A stretch of 64,000 bases of DNA. It comes from Hyphomicrobiales bacterium. GTDB taxonomy: Bacteria; Pseudomonadota; Alphaproteobacteria; Rhizobiales; Beijerinckiaceae. The stretch lies in NCBI GenBank assembly GCA_900473415.1, contig UCLR01000004.1, positions 35,375-99,374 of the forward strand, written 5' to 3'. Below, one piece after another: positions 54,015-62,714 of this stretch. Both the position numbers and the translations under genes were made by a program. The notes beneath the pieces were generated by a model that was not told where the DNA came from, made no database searches, and was given only the letters and a program-made list of their open reading frames with translations. Position 1 is the first letter of the stretch; each line of letters opens with the position of its first letter.

Positions 54015-55051
54015 GCCGACACCTCCTTGGCCCAGGCGGCCTGAATCTCCGAAAGCCGCCGCGGCGGCCATGCCACCAGAGGCCGGGCAATGCGCCTGAT
54101 TCGCTCCTTGTCGGCCGCCTCCGTCACGTATTCTGCCGGCGACTTGCCGTCGACCCGCGCCAGGAACAGAGCCGGCAGCAGCCGCGCGATGCGCTCCTCG
54201 ATGGCGGCTGGCCGCTCCCAGCTCACCCCGTCGAGATAGGCCCCTGCCAGCGCCTCGAAGCAGTCCAGGAAGTCGGCGCTCGCGACGGGCGTCCACAGGC
54301 ATTTCAGCAGCATGTGATTGAGGCAGAAGGCGACGTCGAAGGCGGGCTCGCCATACCAGGCGCATTCGGCGTCGAGGATCACCGGGCCTTCCGGGCCGAC
54401 CAGAATGTTCTTCGGACTGACATCGCCATGGACCAGCGCGAGCTTCGCGCTCAGCGTGTCATGGGCCAGCGCCAGCAGCGGCCCCGACAGATCCGCATGC
54501 ACGCGGCCGGCGGCTTCGAGATAGGGCTCGATGCGGATCGAGTGGAAGGTCTCATCATTGTCGAAACGCTGCGCGATCTCGGCCGAGCCTTGCGTCCCGG
54601 CATGGATCGCCGCGATCCTGCGGCCGACATCCGCCGCGAAGGCCGGGTCGGCTCTCCCCGCGCGCAGTTCCTGCTTCCAGACCGGGTGATCGGCCGGGTC
54701 GAGATAGTCCATCGCGAAGACGCCGGCCTCGGGATCGCTCGCGAGGATGGCGGGGACGACGCCTGGCACGATCCGCCCTGCCTCGCGCAGCCATTCGACC
54801 TCACTCGCGTTTCGGGAGACCGGCGCGAGCCAGGTCTGCGCCACGCGCAGCTGTGGCAGCGCCTTCTTCACCGCGAAGATCCGCTCCGGCGTCTCCACCT
54901 TCCAGATGTCGGAGGCGACGCCGCCGGTCAGCGGCGTGAGCCTAGCCGCGCTGAGGTCCGACACGAGGCCGCTCTCGCGCAGGAAGGTCGAGATGATGTC
55001 GTCACGCACGTCCGCCAAGGCGATCCTCACAGGCCGTGCAAAGGACAGCAC
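54011..55051 (-). CDS. Aminoglycoside-phosphotransferase-like small-molecule kinase
   Basis: This 346-aa (or 339-aa from GTG 55030) kinase has the APH/choline-kinase fold. The N-lobe Lys is in IFAVKKALP, the Brenner catalytic motif LVHGDVSPKNILV and the metal Asp-Ala-Glu VILDAECAWYGEPAFDVAF. Such enzymes phosphorylate hydroxyl groups of sugars, amino alcohols or thioriboses; 5-methylthioribose kinase is a relative. It directly precedes the enolase-like gene (ATGA overlap), suggesting that its product is the next enzyme's substrate. No obvious ribosome-binding site defines the start. Confidence 0.82.
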   Translation of the reverse strand: MLSFARPVRIALADVRDDIISTFLRESGLVSDLSAARLTPLTGGVASDIWKVETPERIFAVKKALPQLRVAQTWLAPVSRNASEVEWLREAGRIVPGVVPAILASDPEAGVFAMDYLDPADHPVWKQELRAGRADPAFAADVGRRIAAIHAGTQGSAEIAQRFDNDETFHSIRIEPYLEAAGRVHADLSGPLLALAHDTLSAKLALVHGDVSPKNILVGPEGPVILDAECAWYGEPAFDVAFCLNHMLLKCLWTPVASADFLDCFEALAGAYLDGVSWERPAAIEERIARLLPALFLARVDGKSPAEYVTEAADKERIRRIARPLVAWPPRRLSEIQAAWAKEVSA

Positions 55052-55079
55052 GCAATTACGTCAGGGCGCGCACTGCCGT

Positions 55080-55099
55080 TTGCGCTAACGATAGCGCAA
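55080..55099. promoter_or_regulatory. LacI-type operator upstream of the kinase-enolase-lacI operon
   Basis: TTGCGCTAACGATAGCGCAA: 8-base perfect arms TTGCGCTA/TAGCGCAA around a central CG, typical of LacI-family sites. It lies 29-48 bp before the kinase start, in the 102-bp gap after the SDR gene. This is the probable autoregulation site of the LacI gene at 51695. Confidence 0.7.
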
Positions 55100-55153
55100 T
55101 GCCGCCGCCGTGGACGCCTGTCAAGGCTGCCGTACGTTGGGGAAGTGGCGGCT

Positions 55154-55930
55154 TCAGGCGAGCATGCGGGTGTCGCCGCAGACGGAGATTTCCTGGCCGG
55201 AGATCGTCTTGCCGAAGGGCGAGGCCAGGAAGACGATCTGCCTGGCGATGTCGGCCGGATCGACGAAGCGCTTGATCGAAACCCCGGCGAAAAGCCGCGC
55301 CGTCATCTCGTCATGCGAGATGTTGAAGCTGCGCGCCTTGTTCGCGATCACGCTCTGGATGCGTGGCCCTTCGACGAGGCCGGGGCAGATCGCATTCGCG
55401 CGGATGCCGAACTCACCGAGCTCGGCCGAAAGCGCCTTGGTGAAGCCGATCACGCCCCATTTCGCGGCACCATAGGGCGAGCGCAGCGGAAAGCCGTGCT
55501 TGCCGGCCTGGCTCGACAGGTTGACGATCGAGGCGTTCGTGGACTGCTTGAGGTGCTGGACCGCCAGTCGCGTGCAGTTGAATTGGCCGGTCAGGTCAAC
55601 CGCGATGCAGCTGTCCCAGTCTTCCGGCGCGATCTCGTCGACGCGGCCCGTTGGCCCGGCGATGCCGGCATTGTTGACGAGACAGTCCAGCCCGCCGAGC
55701 GCGGCGAGCGCTTCCTCGAACAGCCGCGCCACCGCCTTGCGGTCCGACACGTCGCAAATCGAGCGCGTAATTTCGGGGTCGCTCTCCGCGAGTGCCGCGA
55801 GGGCCGCCTCGTCGACGTCGCAGACATGGACCTTCGCGCCCTCGGCCGCGAAGGCGCGCGCCGTGGCGCGGCCGATTCCGTTCGCGCCCGCCGTCACCAG
55901 CACGCGCAGGCCCTCGATCTTCAGATCCAT
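55154..55930 (-). CDS. Short-chain dehydrogenase/reductase (SDR)
   Basis: This 258-aa NAD(P)-dependent oxidoreductase starts at ATG 55930. The cofactor site VLVTAGANGIGRATARAF, followed by the acidic VCDVDEAAL, favours NAD. The central NNAG motif is LVNNAGIAGP; catalytic Ser is in VNLSSQAG and the YxxxK pair in SPYGAAKWG. Members with this length oxidise sugar or sugar-acid hydroxyls. It lies between the GntR gene (34 bp) and the kinase operon, consistent with a role in the same catabolic pathway. Confidence 0.93.
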   Translation of the reverse strand: MDLKIEGLRVLVTAGANGIGRATARAFAAEGAKVHVCDVDEAALAALAESDPEITRSICDVSDRKAVARLFEEALAALGGLDCLVNNAGIAGPTGRVDEIAPEDWDSCIAVDLTGQFNCTRLAVQHLKQSTNASIVNLSSQAGKHGFPLRSPYGAAKWGVIGFTKALSAELGEFGIRANAICPGLVEGPRIQSVIANKARSFNISHDEMTARLFAGVSIKRFVDPADIARQIVFLASPFGKTISGQEISVCGDTRMLA

Positions 55931-55964
55931 CGTTTCCAACCTTTCGTCATGATAGCCCGGTCGT

Positions 55965-56741
55965 TCATCCCGCCAGCCTTGCCGTGCGTTCGATGTGATC
56001 GGCGGCGGCGTGGATGTCCTGCTCCAGCGCCGCCCGCGCCGCCGCAGGGTCACGCCGGCGCAGCGCCGCGACGAGCGCCGCATGGGCCTGGACCGCGCTG
56101 CCGCCGTCGAGCCGGCTCGGCTCATGGCGCATGTCGAGATTGAGCACCGGCCCCGCCTTCAGCCACAGCCGCTCGATCATCTCGATCAGCGAGGGCATGC
56201 CGGCCGCCTCATAGACGGCGAAATGCAGATGGCGGTTGGCGGCGACCGCCGCGGCACTGTCGGTCGGATCGACCTTGGCCGCGGCGCGGAAGGCGGCCTC
56301 GTGTTGCGCAACCGTCTCCACCTGCTCGTCGGATGCAGCCTTGGCCGCTTCCTCCACCGCGAAGCCTTCGAGGACGAGGCGGATGCGCGTCAGCTCGCGG
56401 AACTGCGTGAGCGTCAGCATCGGCACGCGCACGGCCCGCCCGGGCAGCACCTCGAGCGCCTTGTCGGCGGCGAGCCGGCTCACCGCCTCGCGTACCGGCA
56501 TCATCGAGACGCCGAGCGCCTCGGCGACGCGCCGCAGCGAAAGCTTCTCGCCCGGGGCCAGCCGGCCGGAGATCAGCAGCTCCCGCAATTCGCCGGTGAC
56601 GCGCTCTCCCAGCGTCTCGTGCAGGAGCGAGCCCACCTCGTCCAGCGCGGAAGGATCAGGCGCCTTGCGGCTGCCGGCCGGCGCCGCGTCGCTCTGCGGC
56701 CTGCCGCGGTGGATGGAGGGGGACTGGACTCGGGAAACCAT
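55965..56741 (-). CDS. GntR-family regulator (FadR/FCD subfamily)
   Basis: This 258-aa regulator starts at ATG 56741. The winged helix is LISGRLAPGEKLSLRRVAEALGVSMMPVREAVSRLAADKALEVLPGRAVRVP. The FCD effector domain contains TRIRLVLEGFAVEEAAK and the metal-ligand His residues in NRHLHFAVYEAAG and VQAHAALVAALR. It is divergent from the Liv-type ABC genes and upstream of the SDR gene, so it probably controls both directions. A double palindrome in the intergenic gap is its likely binding site. Confidence 0.92.
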   Translation of the reverse strand: MVSRVQSPSIHRGRPQSDAAPAGSRKAPDPSALDEVGSLLHETLGERVTGELRELLISGRLAPGEKLSLRRVAEALGVSMMPVREAVSRLAADKALEVLPGRAVRVPMLTLTQFRELTRIRLVLEGFAVEEAAKAASDEQVETVAQHEAAFRAAAKVDPTDSAAAVAANRHLHFAVYEAAGMPSLIEMIERLWLKAGPVLNLDMRHEPSRLDGGSAVQAHAALVAALRRRDPAAARAALEQDIHAAADHIERTARLAG

Positions 56742-56755
56742 GTCTGCCAACTTAA

Positions 56756-56772
56756 CTGTGATCACAGATCAC
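56756..56772. promoter_or_regulatory. GntR operator candidate in the divergent promoter region
   Basis: CTGTGATCACAG (56756-56767) is a perfect 12-bp palindrome overlapping a second perfect repeat GTGATC-ACA-GATCAC (56758-56772). The GT...AC half-sites fit FadR/FCD operators. It lies 15-31 bp upstream of the GntR start and 91-107 bp upstream of the binding-protein start. Confidence 0.55.
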
Positions 56773-56862
56773 GACAAGCGGTCCGAGATCCCGCAAGCGG
56801 GACAGAGAGGCCACGGCGAGATTGGAAGCGCGCAAAAAGCGCAAACGTTCTGGGAGGAACGC

Positions 56863-58119
56863 ATGACTGGGATCATCAAGGGCATTTCGCGTCGTCAGGC
56901 GCTCGCAGGGGCAGGTGCAGCAGCCGCAACGGGGCTTGTCACGAGCCCCTCCATCATCCTGGCGCAGACGCCGGAGACGTTGCGCTTCGGGCATCTGACA
57001 CCACGCACCGGCTTCCTCGGGCCGCTCGGCGAATACGGCGTGATGGCCGTCGACCTCGCGGTGGAGGAGATCAACGCCGCCGGCGGCGTGAACGGGCGGA
57101 AGTTGGAGGCGCTGAAGGAGGATTCGGTCAACCCGCAGACCGCCTCGACCAAGGCCGAGCGCATGATCGAGCGCGACAAGGTCGCCTGCATCATCGGCGA
57201 GATCTCCTCGGCCTCGGCGCTGACCATCGCGCAGGTCGCCGGCCGCACCAAGACGCTCTTCGTCAACACCGGCGCGAACTCGGACGCGCTGCGCGGCGAG
57301 AGCTGCAACCGCTACATGTTCCATGTCGAGCACCAGAACTCGATGTATGTGAAGAGCTGCGGCCGCTCGCTGCTGGCGCAGGGGTTGGTCAAGGGCAAGA
57401 AGTGGTTCTCGCTGACGGCCGACTACGCGTTCGGCCATGACCTGCTCAAGGTCGCCAAGCGCTTCATGGAGGCCAATGGCGGCCAGTTCGCCGCCGACAA
57501 GCTGGTGCCGACCGACGCGACCGATTTCTCCGCGCTGCTGCTCGAAATCCGCGCTGCCAAGCCTGACCTCGTGGTCTCGAACCTGGCCGGCAACCAGATC
57601 ACCAATTTCCTGAAGCAGTATTCCGAGTTCGGCTTGACCTTCCCCGTGGCCGGCTTCGGCTTCGACACGGCGCTCGCCTGGGCGGCCGGCAAGGACAATT
57701 TCGGCGGCACCTGGCCCTGCGTCTGGCACCACCTGATCGACACGCCCTCGACCAAGGCCTTCGTTGCGGCCTTCACCAAGAAATACGGCAAGCCGCCGGA
57801 GAACCAGGCCTGGGGCGACTACATGGCCGTGAAGATCATGGCGCAGTCGATGAACGAGCTGAAGAGCACCGAGACGCCCAAGATCCTGGAGCACTGGGAG
57901 AAGGGCGCGAAATTCGACGTGATGAAGCCGCGCCAGGGCTATTTCCGCGCCTCGGATCATCAGCTTATCAGCGAGATGTACACGATCACGGCACTGCCGC
58001 CGGCGCAGGTGAAGAACCAGTGGGACCTCTTCACCTCCTCAGCCCCGGTCCCCGGCCCCGACGAGAACATGGAGGTCATCGCCACCTCCGGCGACGAGGC
58101 CGTCTGCAAGATGAGCTGA
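56863..58119 (+). CDS. ABC transporter substrate-binding protein (Liv/LivK-type), Tat-like signal
   Basis: This 418-aa periplasmic binding protein starts at ATG 56863, with GGGAGGAAC just upstream. The signal has a twin-arginine pattern (ISRRQALAGAGAAAATG) ending at ILAQ. The body matches the type I receptor fold: LRFGHLTPRTGFLGPLGEYGVMAVDLAVEEINAAGGVNGRKLE, CIIGEISSASALTIAQVA, FSLTADYAFGHDLLKVAKRFMEANGG. These proteins bind branched amino acids, amides, aromatic or hydroxy acids. It heads the ABC-dehydrogenase-BKACE operon, with a REP-like repeat before livH. Confidence 0.93.
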   Translation: MTGIIKGISRRQALAGAGAAAATGLVTSPSIILAQTPETLRFGHLTPRTGFLGPLGEYGVMAVDLAVEEINAAGGVNGRKLEALKEDSVNPQTASTKAERMIERDKVACIIGEISSASALTIAQVAGRTKTLFVNTGANSDALRGESCNRYMFHVEHQNSMYVKSCGRSLLAQGLVKGKKWFSLTADYAFGHDLLKVAKRFMEANGGQFAADKLVPTDATDFSALLLEIRAAKPDLVVSNLAGNQITNFLKQYSEFGLTFPVAGFGFDTALAWAAGKDNFGGTWPCVWHHLIDTPSTKAFVAAFTKKYGKPPENQAWGDYMAVKIMAQSMNELKSTETPKILEHWEKGAKFDVMKPRQGYFRASDHQLISEMYTITALPPAQVKNQWDLFTSSAPVPGPDENMEVIATSGDEAVCKMS

Positions 58120-58132
58120 CGCCGCCAGCTCC

Positions 58133-58242
58133 GCCGTCATTCCGGCCGGAGCGAAGCGAAGAGCCGGGATCCATCGTAGAGCGCGACGCCCTTCGATGGA
58201 TCCCGGATCGGCGCCGCTACGCGGCTTGTCCGGGATGACGGC
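58133..58242. repeat. Double REP-like palindrome between binding-protein gene and livH
   Basis: Outer arms GCCGTCATTCCGG and GTCCGGGATGACGGC; inner arms CCGGGATCCATCG and CGATGGATCCCGG (about 58164-58206). It is the most complete copy of the GTCAT...ATGAC family in this window. Lying inside an operon after the highly expressed binding-protein gene, it may protect that mRNA end or reduce read-through. Confidence 0.7.
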
Positions 58243-58291
58243 GGGGTAGCCGGCTCGATTCTAGTTTTACACCCGAGGCAAAGGCTCTTCC

Positions 58292-59167
58292 TTGCTCACG
58301 CTCTTCATCCAGCAGGTGCTGAACGGGCTGCTCGACGGGGTCTATTACCTCCTGATCGCGCTCGGCCTGTCGCTGATCTTCTCGCTCGGCGGCATCGTCA
58401 ACCTGGCCCATGGCGCCTTTTATGCGATCGGCGCCTATCTCACGATCGTGCTGGCGCCGCATATCGGCTTCGGCGGGGCGATCGTCGCCTCGCCGCTGCT
58501 CGTCGCGCTGATCGGCGTCGTCATCGAGCGCGGGCTCTTCCGGCATTTCTACCGCCGCGACCCGATCCTCTCGCTGCTCCTGACCTTCGGCCTCGCTATG
58601 GTCGCCGAGCAGTCGCTGCGGATGATCTTCGGAGCGCCGCCGCTCTCCTTCTCGATCCCGCCGGCGCTGCGCGGCCAGCTCTTCATCGGGGACTTCATCT
58701 ATTCGCGCTATCGCGCCCTGCTGATCCTCATAGCGGCGGCCTGCGTGCTCGGCCTCTGGTTCCTGTTGCAGCGCACCGCGTTTGGCCGCGTCGTGCGCGC
58801 CGGCGTCCAGAACCCCGACATGGTCGGCGCGCTCGGCATCTCGCTCCAGCCCTACATGATGGCTGTCGCCGCGCTCGGCATCGGGCTTGCGGGCCTTGCC
58901 GGCGTGCTGCTCGCGCCGATCTATTCGATCCATCCGGCCATGGGGCAGGAGATCATCACCCCGGCCTTCGTCGTGGTCGTCATCGGCGGGCTCGGCTCCT
59001 TCTGGGGCGTGGTCGTCGCTGCGCTCATGGTCGGCCTCGTCAAGGGCGTAACGATCGGACTCGGCTACCCCCAATGGTCGACGGCGGTGATCTATCTGAT
59101 GATGCTGCTCGTCCTGCTCTTCCGTCCGCGCGGCCTGTTCGGCGAGCGCATCCAGCGCTTCGAGTGA
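58292..59167 (+). CDS. livH: Branched-chain-type ABC permease LivH
   Basis: This 291-aa inner-membrane permease has a TTG start at 58292, preceded by AAAGG. It begins FIQQVLNGLLDGVYYLLIALGLSLIFSLGGIVNLAHGAFYAIGAYL, the diagnostic LivH opening with the NLAHG motif. Later blocks are GRVVRAGVQNPDMVGALGI and TPAFVVVVIGGLGSFWGVVVAAL. It is followed after 7 bp by the fused LivMGF gene. In-frame length and helices are normal for LivH. Confidence 0.94.
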   Translation: MLTLFIQQVLNGLLDGVYYLLIALGLSLIFSLGGIVNLAHGAFYAIGAYLTIVLAPHIGFGGAIVASPLLVALIGVVIERGLFRHFYRRDPILSLLLTFGLAMVAEQSLRMIFGAPPLSFSIPPALRGQLFIGDFIYSRYRALLILIAAACVLGLWFLLQRTAFGRVVRAGVQNPDMVGALGISLQPYMMAVAALGIGLAGLAGVLLAPIYSIHPAMGQEIITPAFVVVVIGGLGSFWGVVVAALMVGLVKGVTIGLGYPQWSTAVIYLMMLLVLLFRPRGLFGERIQRFE

Positions 59168-59174
59168 GGCCGCG

Positions 59175-61691
59175 ATGCGCCGCGATCATCTTCCCCTTTT
59201 CCTTGCCTTGGCCGGCCTGCTCGTCCTGCCGTCCCTGATGCATCTGATTGGCCTCGGCACCACCTCGGCTACCGAGGTCGTGGTCTTCGCCATCGCCTGC
59301 ATGGCGCTCAACATCCTCGTCGGCATGACCGGGCTTGTCTCCTTCGGCCACGGCGCCTGGTTCGGCATCGCCGCCTATGCGGCCGGGTTGATGCAGCGCA
59401 ACTGGTTCCCCGGCCAGTTCGTGCTTCCGATCCTGCTCGCCATCGCCCTCGTCGCCTTCATCGCTTTCGCCTTCGGCGCGTTGATCCTGCGCCGGCGTGG
59501 CGTCTATTTCTCGCTGCTGACGCTGGCGCTCGCCGCCATGACCTATTCGGTCGCCTTCCGCTGGACCTCCGTCACCGGCGGAGAGGATGGGCTCGGCGGT
59601 ATCACCCGCCCGCTCTTCGCAAGTGTTGATTTCGAGGCGGCGCTGCCGTTCTACGGGCTCGTCGCAACCATCGGCTTCGGTGTGGTCTATGCGCTCTGGC
59701 GCTTCCAACGCTCGCCGGTCGGGACCGTGCTCGTCGCGATCCGCGAGAACGAGCAGCGCGCCCGCTTCGTCGGCTATGCCACCTCTCGCTACAAGCTGGC
59801 GGCCTTCACCCTGTCTGCCGCGCTGACGGGGCTCGCCGGCACGCTGCTACTCTTCAACAACCGCATGACCTCGGCCGAGCCGATCTCCGTCGCGTTCTCA
59901 GGCGAGCTGCTGGCGATGGTTGTGATCGGCGGCATGCGCTCCTTCCTCGGGCCGGCGCTGGGCGCGCTCTTCTTCGTCGTGTTCCGGGACTATCTCTCGA
60001 GCGCGACCGAGAACTGGCTGTTCTGGTTCGGGCTGCTCTTCGTCGGCTTCATCGTCTTCTCGCCCGACGGTCTTGTCGGCGTGGGCGAGCGCCTGCTGAA
60101 GCCCTTCCGCAAGGTGACGACCGAGGATGCGGCCATGGCCTCCCGCAGGAGCGGCGCGGTCGAGCTTCCGGCTTTCCTGCGTCCGCAGGATACCGGCGAC
60201 GGCACGGTCCTCGCTGCGCAGGGTCTCGCCAAGAGCTTCGGTGGCATCAAGGCGGTCGAGCATGTCGACCTTGCGATGAAGGACCGGCGGCTGCATGCGC
60301 TGATCGGCCCGAACGGCGCCGGCAAGACCACCGCCTTCAACCTGATTTCCGGCCTGTACAAGCCCGATCGCGGGACGGTGCGCCTGCGCGAGCGCGACGT
60401 CGCCGGACTTTCGCCCGAGGCCATCACGCGCGCCGGTATTGGCCGGGCGTTCCAGATCACCAATCTCTTCCCGTCCCTGTCTGTCGAGGAGAACGTCCGG
60501 CTCGCCGTGCAGGCGCGCGCACCCGAACGTTTCGGTTTCTGGCGCGCGGCGGCGGGGCTGGCGCAGGTCAATGACGAGACCCGTCAGGTCATTGCGACGA
60601 TGGGGCTCTCAGGCATCGAGCGCGCCGAGGCGGGCTCGCTCAGCTATGGCGGCCAGCGCCTGCTCGACATGTCGCTGGCCGTGGCGACGAGCCCGCGCGT
60701 GTTGCTGCTCGATGAGCCGCTCGCGGGCCTTGCCGCCGCTGAGCGTGAGCGCGTCGGCAGGCTGATCAAGTCGATCTCGACCGATCTGCCGGTGCTGCTC
60801 GTCGAGCACGACATCGATCGTGTCTTCCAGATCGCCGACCATGTCACCGTGATGAACGAGGGTAGCGTGCTGGTCGACGGCACGGTCGAGGATGCCCGCT
60901 CATCGGCCAAGGTGCAGGAGATCTATATCGGCTCCGGCGCCCATGCGCTGGCTGAAAAGCCGCGCGAGAGCGCTGCCGGCGCGGATGTGCTGCTCGGGCT
61001 GACGGAGGTCGACACCTTCTACGGCAAGAGCCACATCCTGCAGCAGGTCTCCTTCGAGGTTCACGCCAACGAGATCGTCGCCCTGCTCGGCCGCAACGGC
61101 GCCGGCAAGTCGACCCTGCTCAAGACCATCACGGGCATCGCGCCACCGGCGAACGGCAGCATCAAGCTCGCGGGGCAGGAGACCGCGCGTTGGGCGCCGG
61201 CCGCGATCGCGCGTGCCGGCGTGGCCTATGTCCCGCAGGGGCGTGGCCTGTTCGCGGGCATGAGTGTGAAGGACAATATGGAGCTCGGGCGGCTGCGCAG
61301 GCTCACCGGCAACGGCACGCATTGGGGGGACGAGAAGATCTTCTCATTCTTCCCGCGCATCCGCGAGCGCTGGAATTCGCCGGCTGACTACCTTTCCGGC
61401 GGAGAGCAGCAGATGGTGGCCGTCGCCCGCGCGCTCTCCGGCGACACCCGCGTGCTGCTGCTGGATGAGCCCTTCGAAGGGTTGGCGCCTGCGGTCGTCG
61501 AGGAGCTCTTCGAGGCCTTCGACAAATTGCGGCGCGAGATCGCGATCGTCATCGTCGACCATCATCTGGACCTGGCGCTGGCGCTTTCCGACCGCACCGT
61601 CGTGCTGGAGCGCGGCCAGGTCACCCATACCGGCCCCTCGCGCGCGCTCAGCCAGGATCTGGCGCTGCGCCGGCAGGTGCTCTGGCTATGA
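59175..61691 (+). CDS. Fused ABC permease and two ATPases: LivM-LivG-LivF in one chain
   Basis: One uninterrupted 838-aa frame joins three usually separate proteins. Residues about 1-310 are a LivM permease (MALNILVGMTGLVSFGHGAWFGIAAY). About 340-595 is a LivG ATPase: Walker A GPNGAGKTT (378-386), signature LSYGG (489-493), Walker B LLLDEP (510-515). About 605-838 is a LivF ATPase: Walker A GRNGAGKST (639-647), signature LSGGE (740-744), Walker B LLLDEP (761-766). Linkers are short and polar. All catalytic motifs are intact, so both ATPases should work as a built-in heterodimer. No stop or frameshift is seen at the joins. Confidence 0.93.
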   Translation: MRRDHLPLFLALAGLLVLPSLMHLIGLGTTSATEVVVFAIACMALNILVGMTGLVSFGHGAWFGIAAYAAGLMQRNWFPGQFVLPILLAIALVAFIAFAFGALILRRRGVYFSLLTLALAAMTYSVAFRWTSVTGGEDGLGGITRPLFASVDFEAALPFYGLVATIGFGVVYALWRFQRSPVGTVLVAIRENEQRARFVGYATSRYKLAAFTLSAALTGLAGTLLLFNNRMTSAEPISVAFSGELLAMVVIGGMRSFLGPALGALFFVVFRDYLSSATENWLFWFGLLFVGFIVFSPDGLVGVGERLLKPFRKVTTEDAAMASRRSGAVELPAFLRPQDTGDGTVLAAQGLAKSFGGIKAVEHVDLAMKDRRLHALIGPNGAGKTTAFNLISGLYKPDRGTVRLRERDVAGLSPEAITRAGIGRAFQITNLFPSLSVEENVRLAVQARAPERFGFWRAAAGLAQVNDETRQVIATMGLSGIERAEAGSLSYGGQRLLDMSLAVATSPRVLLLDEPLAGLAAAERERVGRLIKSISTDLPVLLVEHDIDRVFQIADHVTVMNEGSVLVDGTVEDARSSAKVQEIYIGSGAHALAEKPRESAAGADVLLGLTEVDTFYGKSHILQQVSFEVHANEIVALLGRNGAGKSTLLKTITGIAPPANGSIKLAGQETARWAPAAIARAGVAYVPQGRGLFAGMSVKDNMELGRLRRLTGNGTHWGDEKIFSFFPRIRERWNSPADYLSGGEQQMVAVARALSGDTRVLLLDEPFEGLAPAVVEELFEAFDKLRREIAIVIVDHHLDLALALSDRTVVLERGQVTHTGPSRALSQDLALRRQVLWL

Positions 61692-61738
61692 GCGGCACGA
61701 TGGTTCCTTCCCCCAAGCCTCGCCAAGGACGCACTGCC

Positions 61739-62680
61739 ATGACCAAGATCGCCATCGTCGGTTCGGGCCTTATCGGCCGCGCCTGGGCGACCGTCTTCGC
61801 CAGCCATGGTTTCGAGGTCGCGCTGCATGACGTCGCGCCGGGCGCGGCGGAGGCCGCCCGCGCCCATATCGCCGTCAATCTGGAAGAGCTCGCCGGGCAT
61901 GGGCTCGTCGACGATCCGAAGGGCTCGATCGCCCGCATCCGTGTCGCCTCCGGCCTCGCCGACGTGCTCGCTGGCGCCGGCTTCGTCCAGGAGAACGGGC
62001 CGGAGACGGTCGAGGCGAAGCGCGCGCTCTTCGGCGAGATGGACGAGCTCGCCGCTCCCGACGCGATTCTCGCCTCCTCGACCTCCTTCATCATGGCGTC
62101 GGTCTTCAGCGAAGGCCTGAAGGGCCGCGCCCGCTGCCTCGTCGGTCATCCGGTCAACCCGCCGCATCTCGTTCCGATCGTCGAGATCGCGCCGGCGCCC
62201 TGGACCGATGCGGACGTCGTCGCCCGCGCCAAGGCGATCTACGAGCAGGCAGGCCAGGTTCCGATCACGCTGCGCAAGGAGAAGCCCGGCTTCGTGCTCA
62301 ACCGCCTGCAGGCGGTGCTGCTGGCCGAGGCCTTCCGGCTGGTGGGCGAGGGCGTCGCCAGCGCCGAGGACGTCGACAAGACGATCCGCGACGGGCTCGG
62401 GCTGCGCTGGTCCTTCATGGGGCCGTTCGAGACGATCGAGCTCAATGCGCCGGGCGGGATCCCGGACTACTGCGCCCGCTATTCCGCCTCGCTCGACCGC
62501 ATGGTCAAATCCTCGGAAGGGCTGGGCAACCCGTTTGATTCAGGCACCGTCGCTGAGGTGATGCGGGAATGGCGCGGGTCGCAATCGGCCGAGCGCGTCA
62601 AGAAGCTGAGCGATTGGCGTGACGGGCGGCTCGCCGCACTGCAGGCCCATAAGCGCGCTTCCGCGCGCAAGCCCGATTGA
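61739..62680 (+). CDS. 3-hydroxyacyl-CoA-dehydrogenase-type 3-hydroxyacid dehydrogenase (CRYL1-like)
   Basis: This 313-aa NAD-dependent enzyme oxidises a 3-hydroxy acid to the 3-keto acid. The start is at ATG 61739 (MTKIAIVGSGLIGRAW) with AAGGAC upstream; ATG 61688 overlaps the ABC stop but adds only a polar leader. The Rossmann motif is GSGLIG, the catalytic region ASSTSFIMAS and GHPVNPPHLVPIVEI, and the C-domain GLGLRWSFMGPFETIELNAPGGIPDY. That last block resembles L-gulonate 3-dehydrogenase (lambda-crystallin) and L-carnitine dehydrogenase rather than fatty-acid HAD. It is followed by a BKACE gene that would use its keto product. Confidence 0.9.
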   Translation: MTKIAIVGSGLIGRAWATVFASHGFEVALHDVAPGAAEAARAHIAVNLEELAGHGLVDDPKGSIARIRVASGLADVLAGAGFVQENGPETVEAKRALFGEMDELAAPDAILASSTSFIMASVFSEGLKGRARCLVGHPVNPPHLVPIVEIAPAPWTDADVVARAKAIYEQAGQVPITLRKEKPGFVLNRLQAVLLAEAFRLVGEGVASAEDVDKTIRDGLGLRWSFMGPFETIELNAPGGIPDYCARYSASLDRMVKSSEGLGNPFDSGTVAEVMREWRGSQSAERVKKLSDWRDGRLAALQAHKRASARKPD

Positions 62681-62714
62681 GACCAGAACCGCGCGAGAGC
62701 AGAGGAACCGAACC

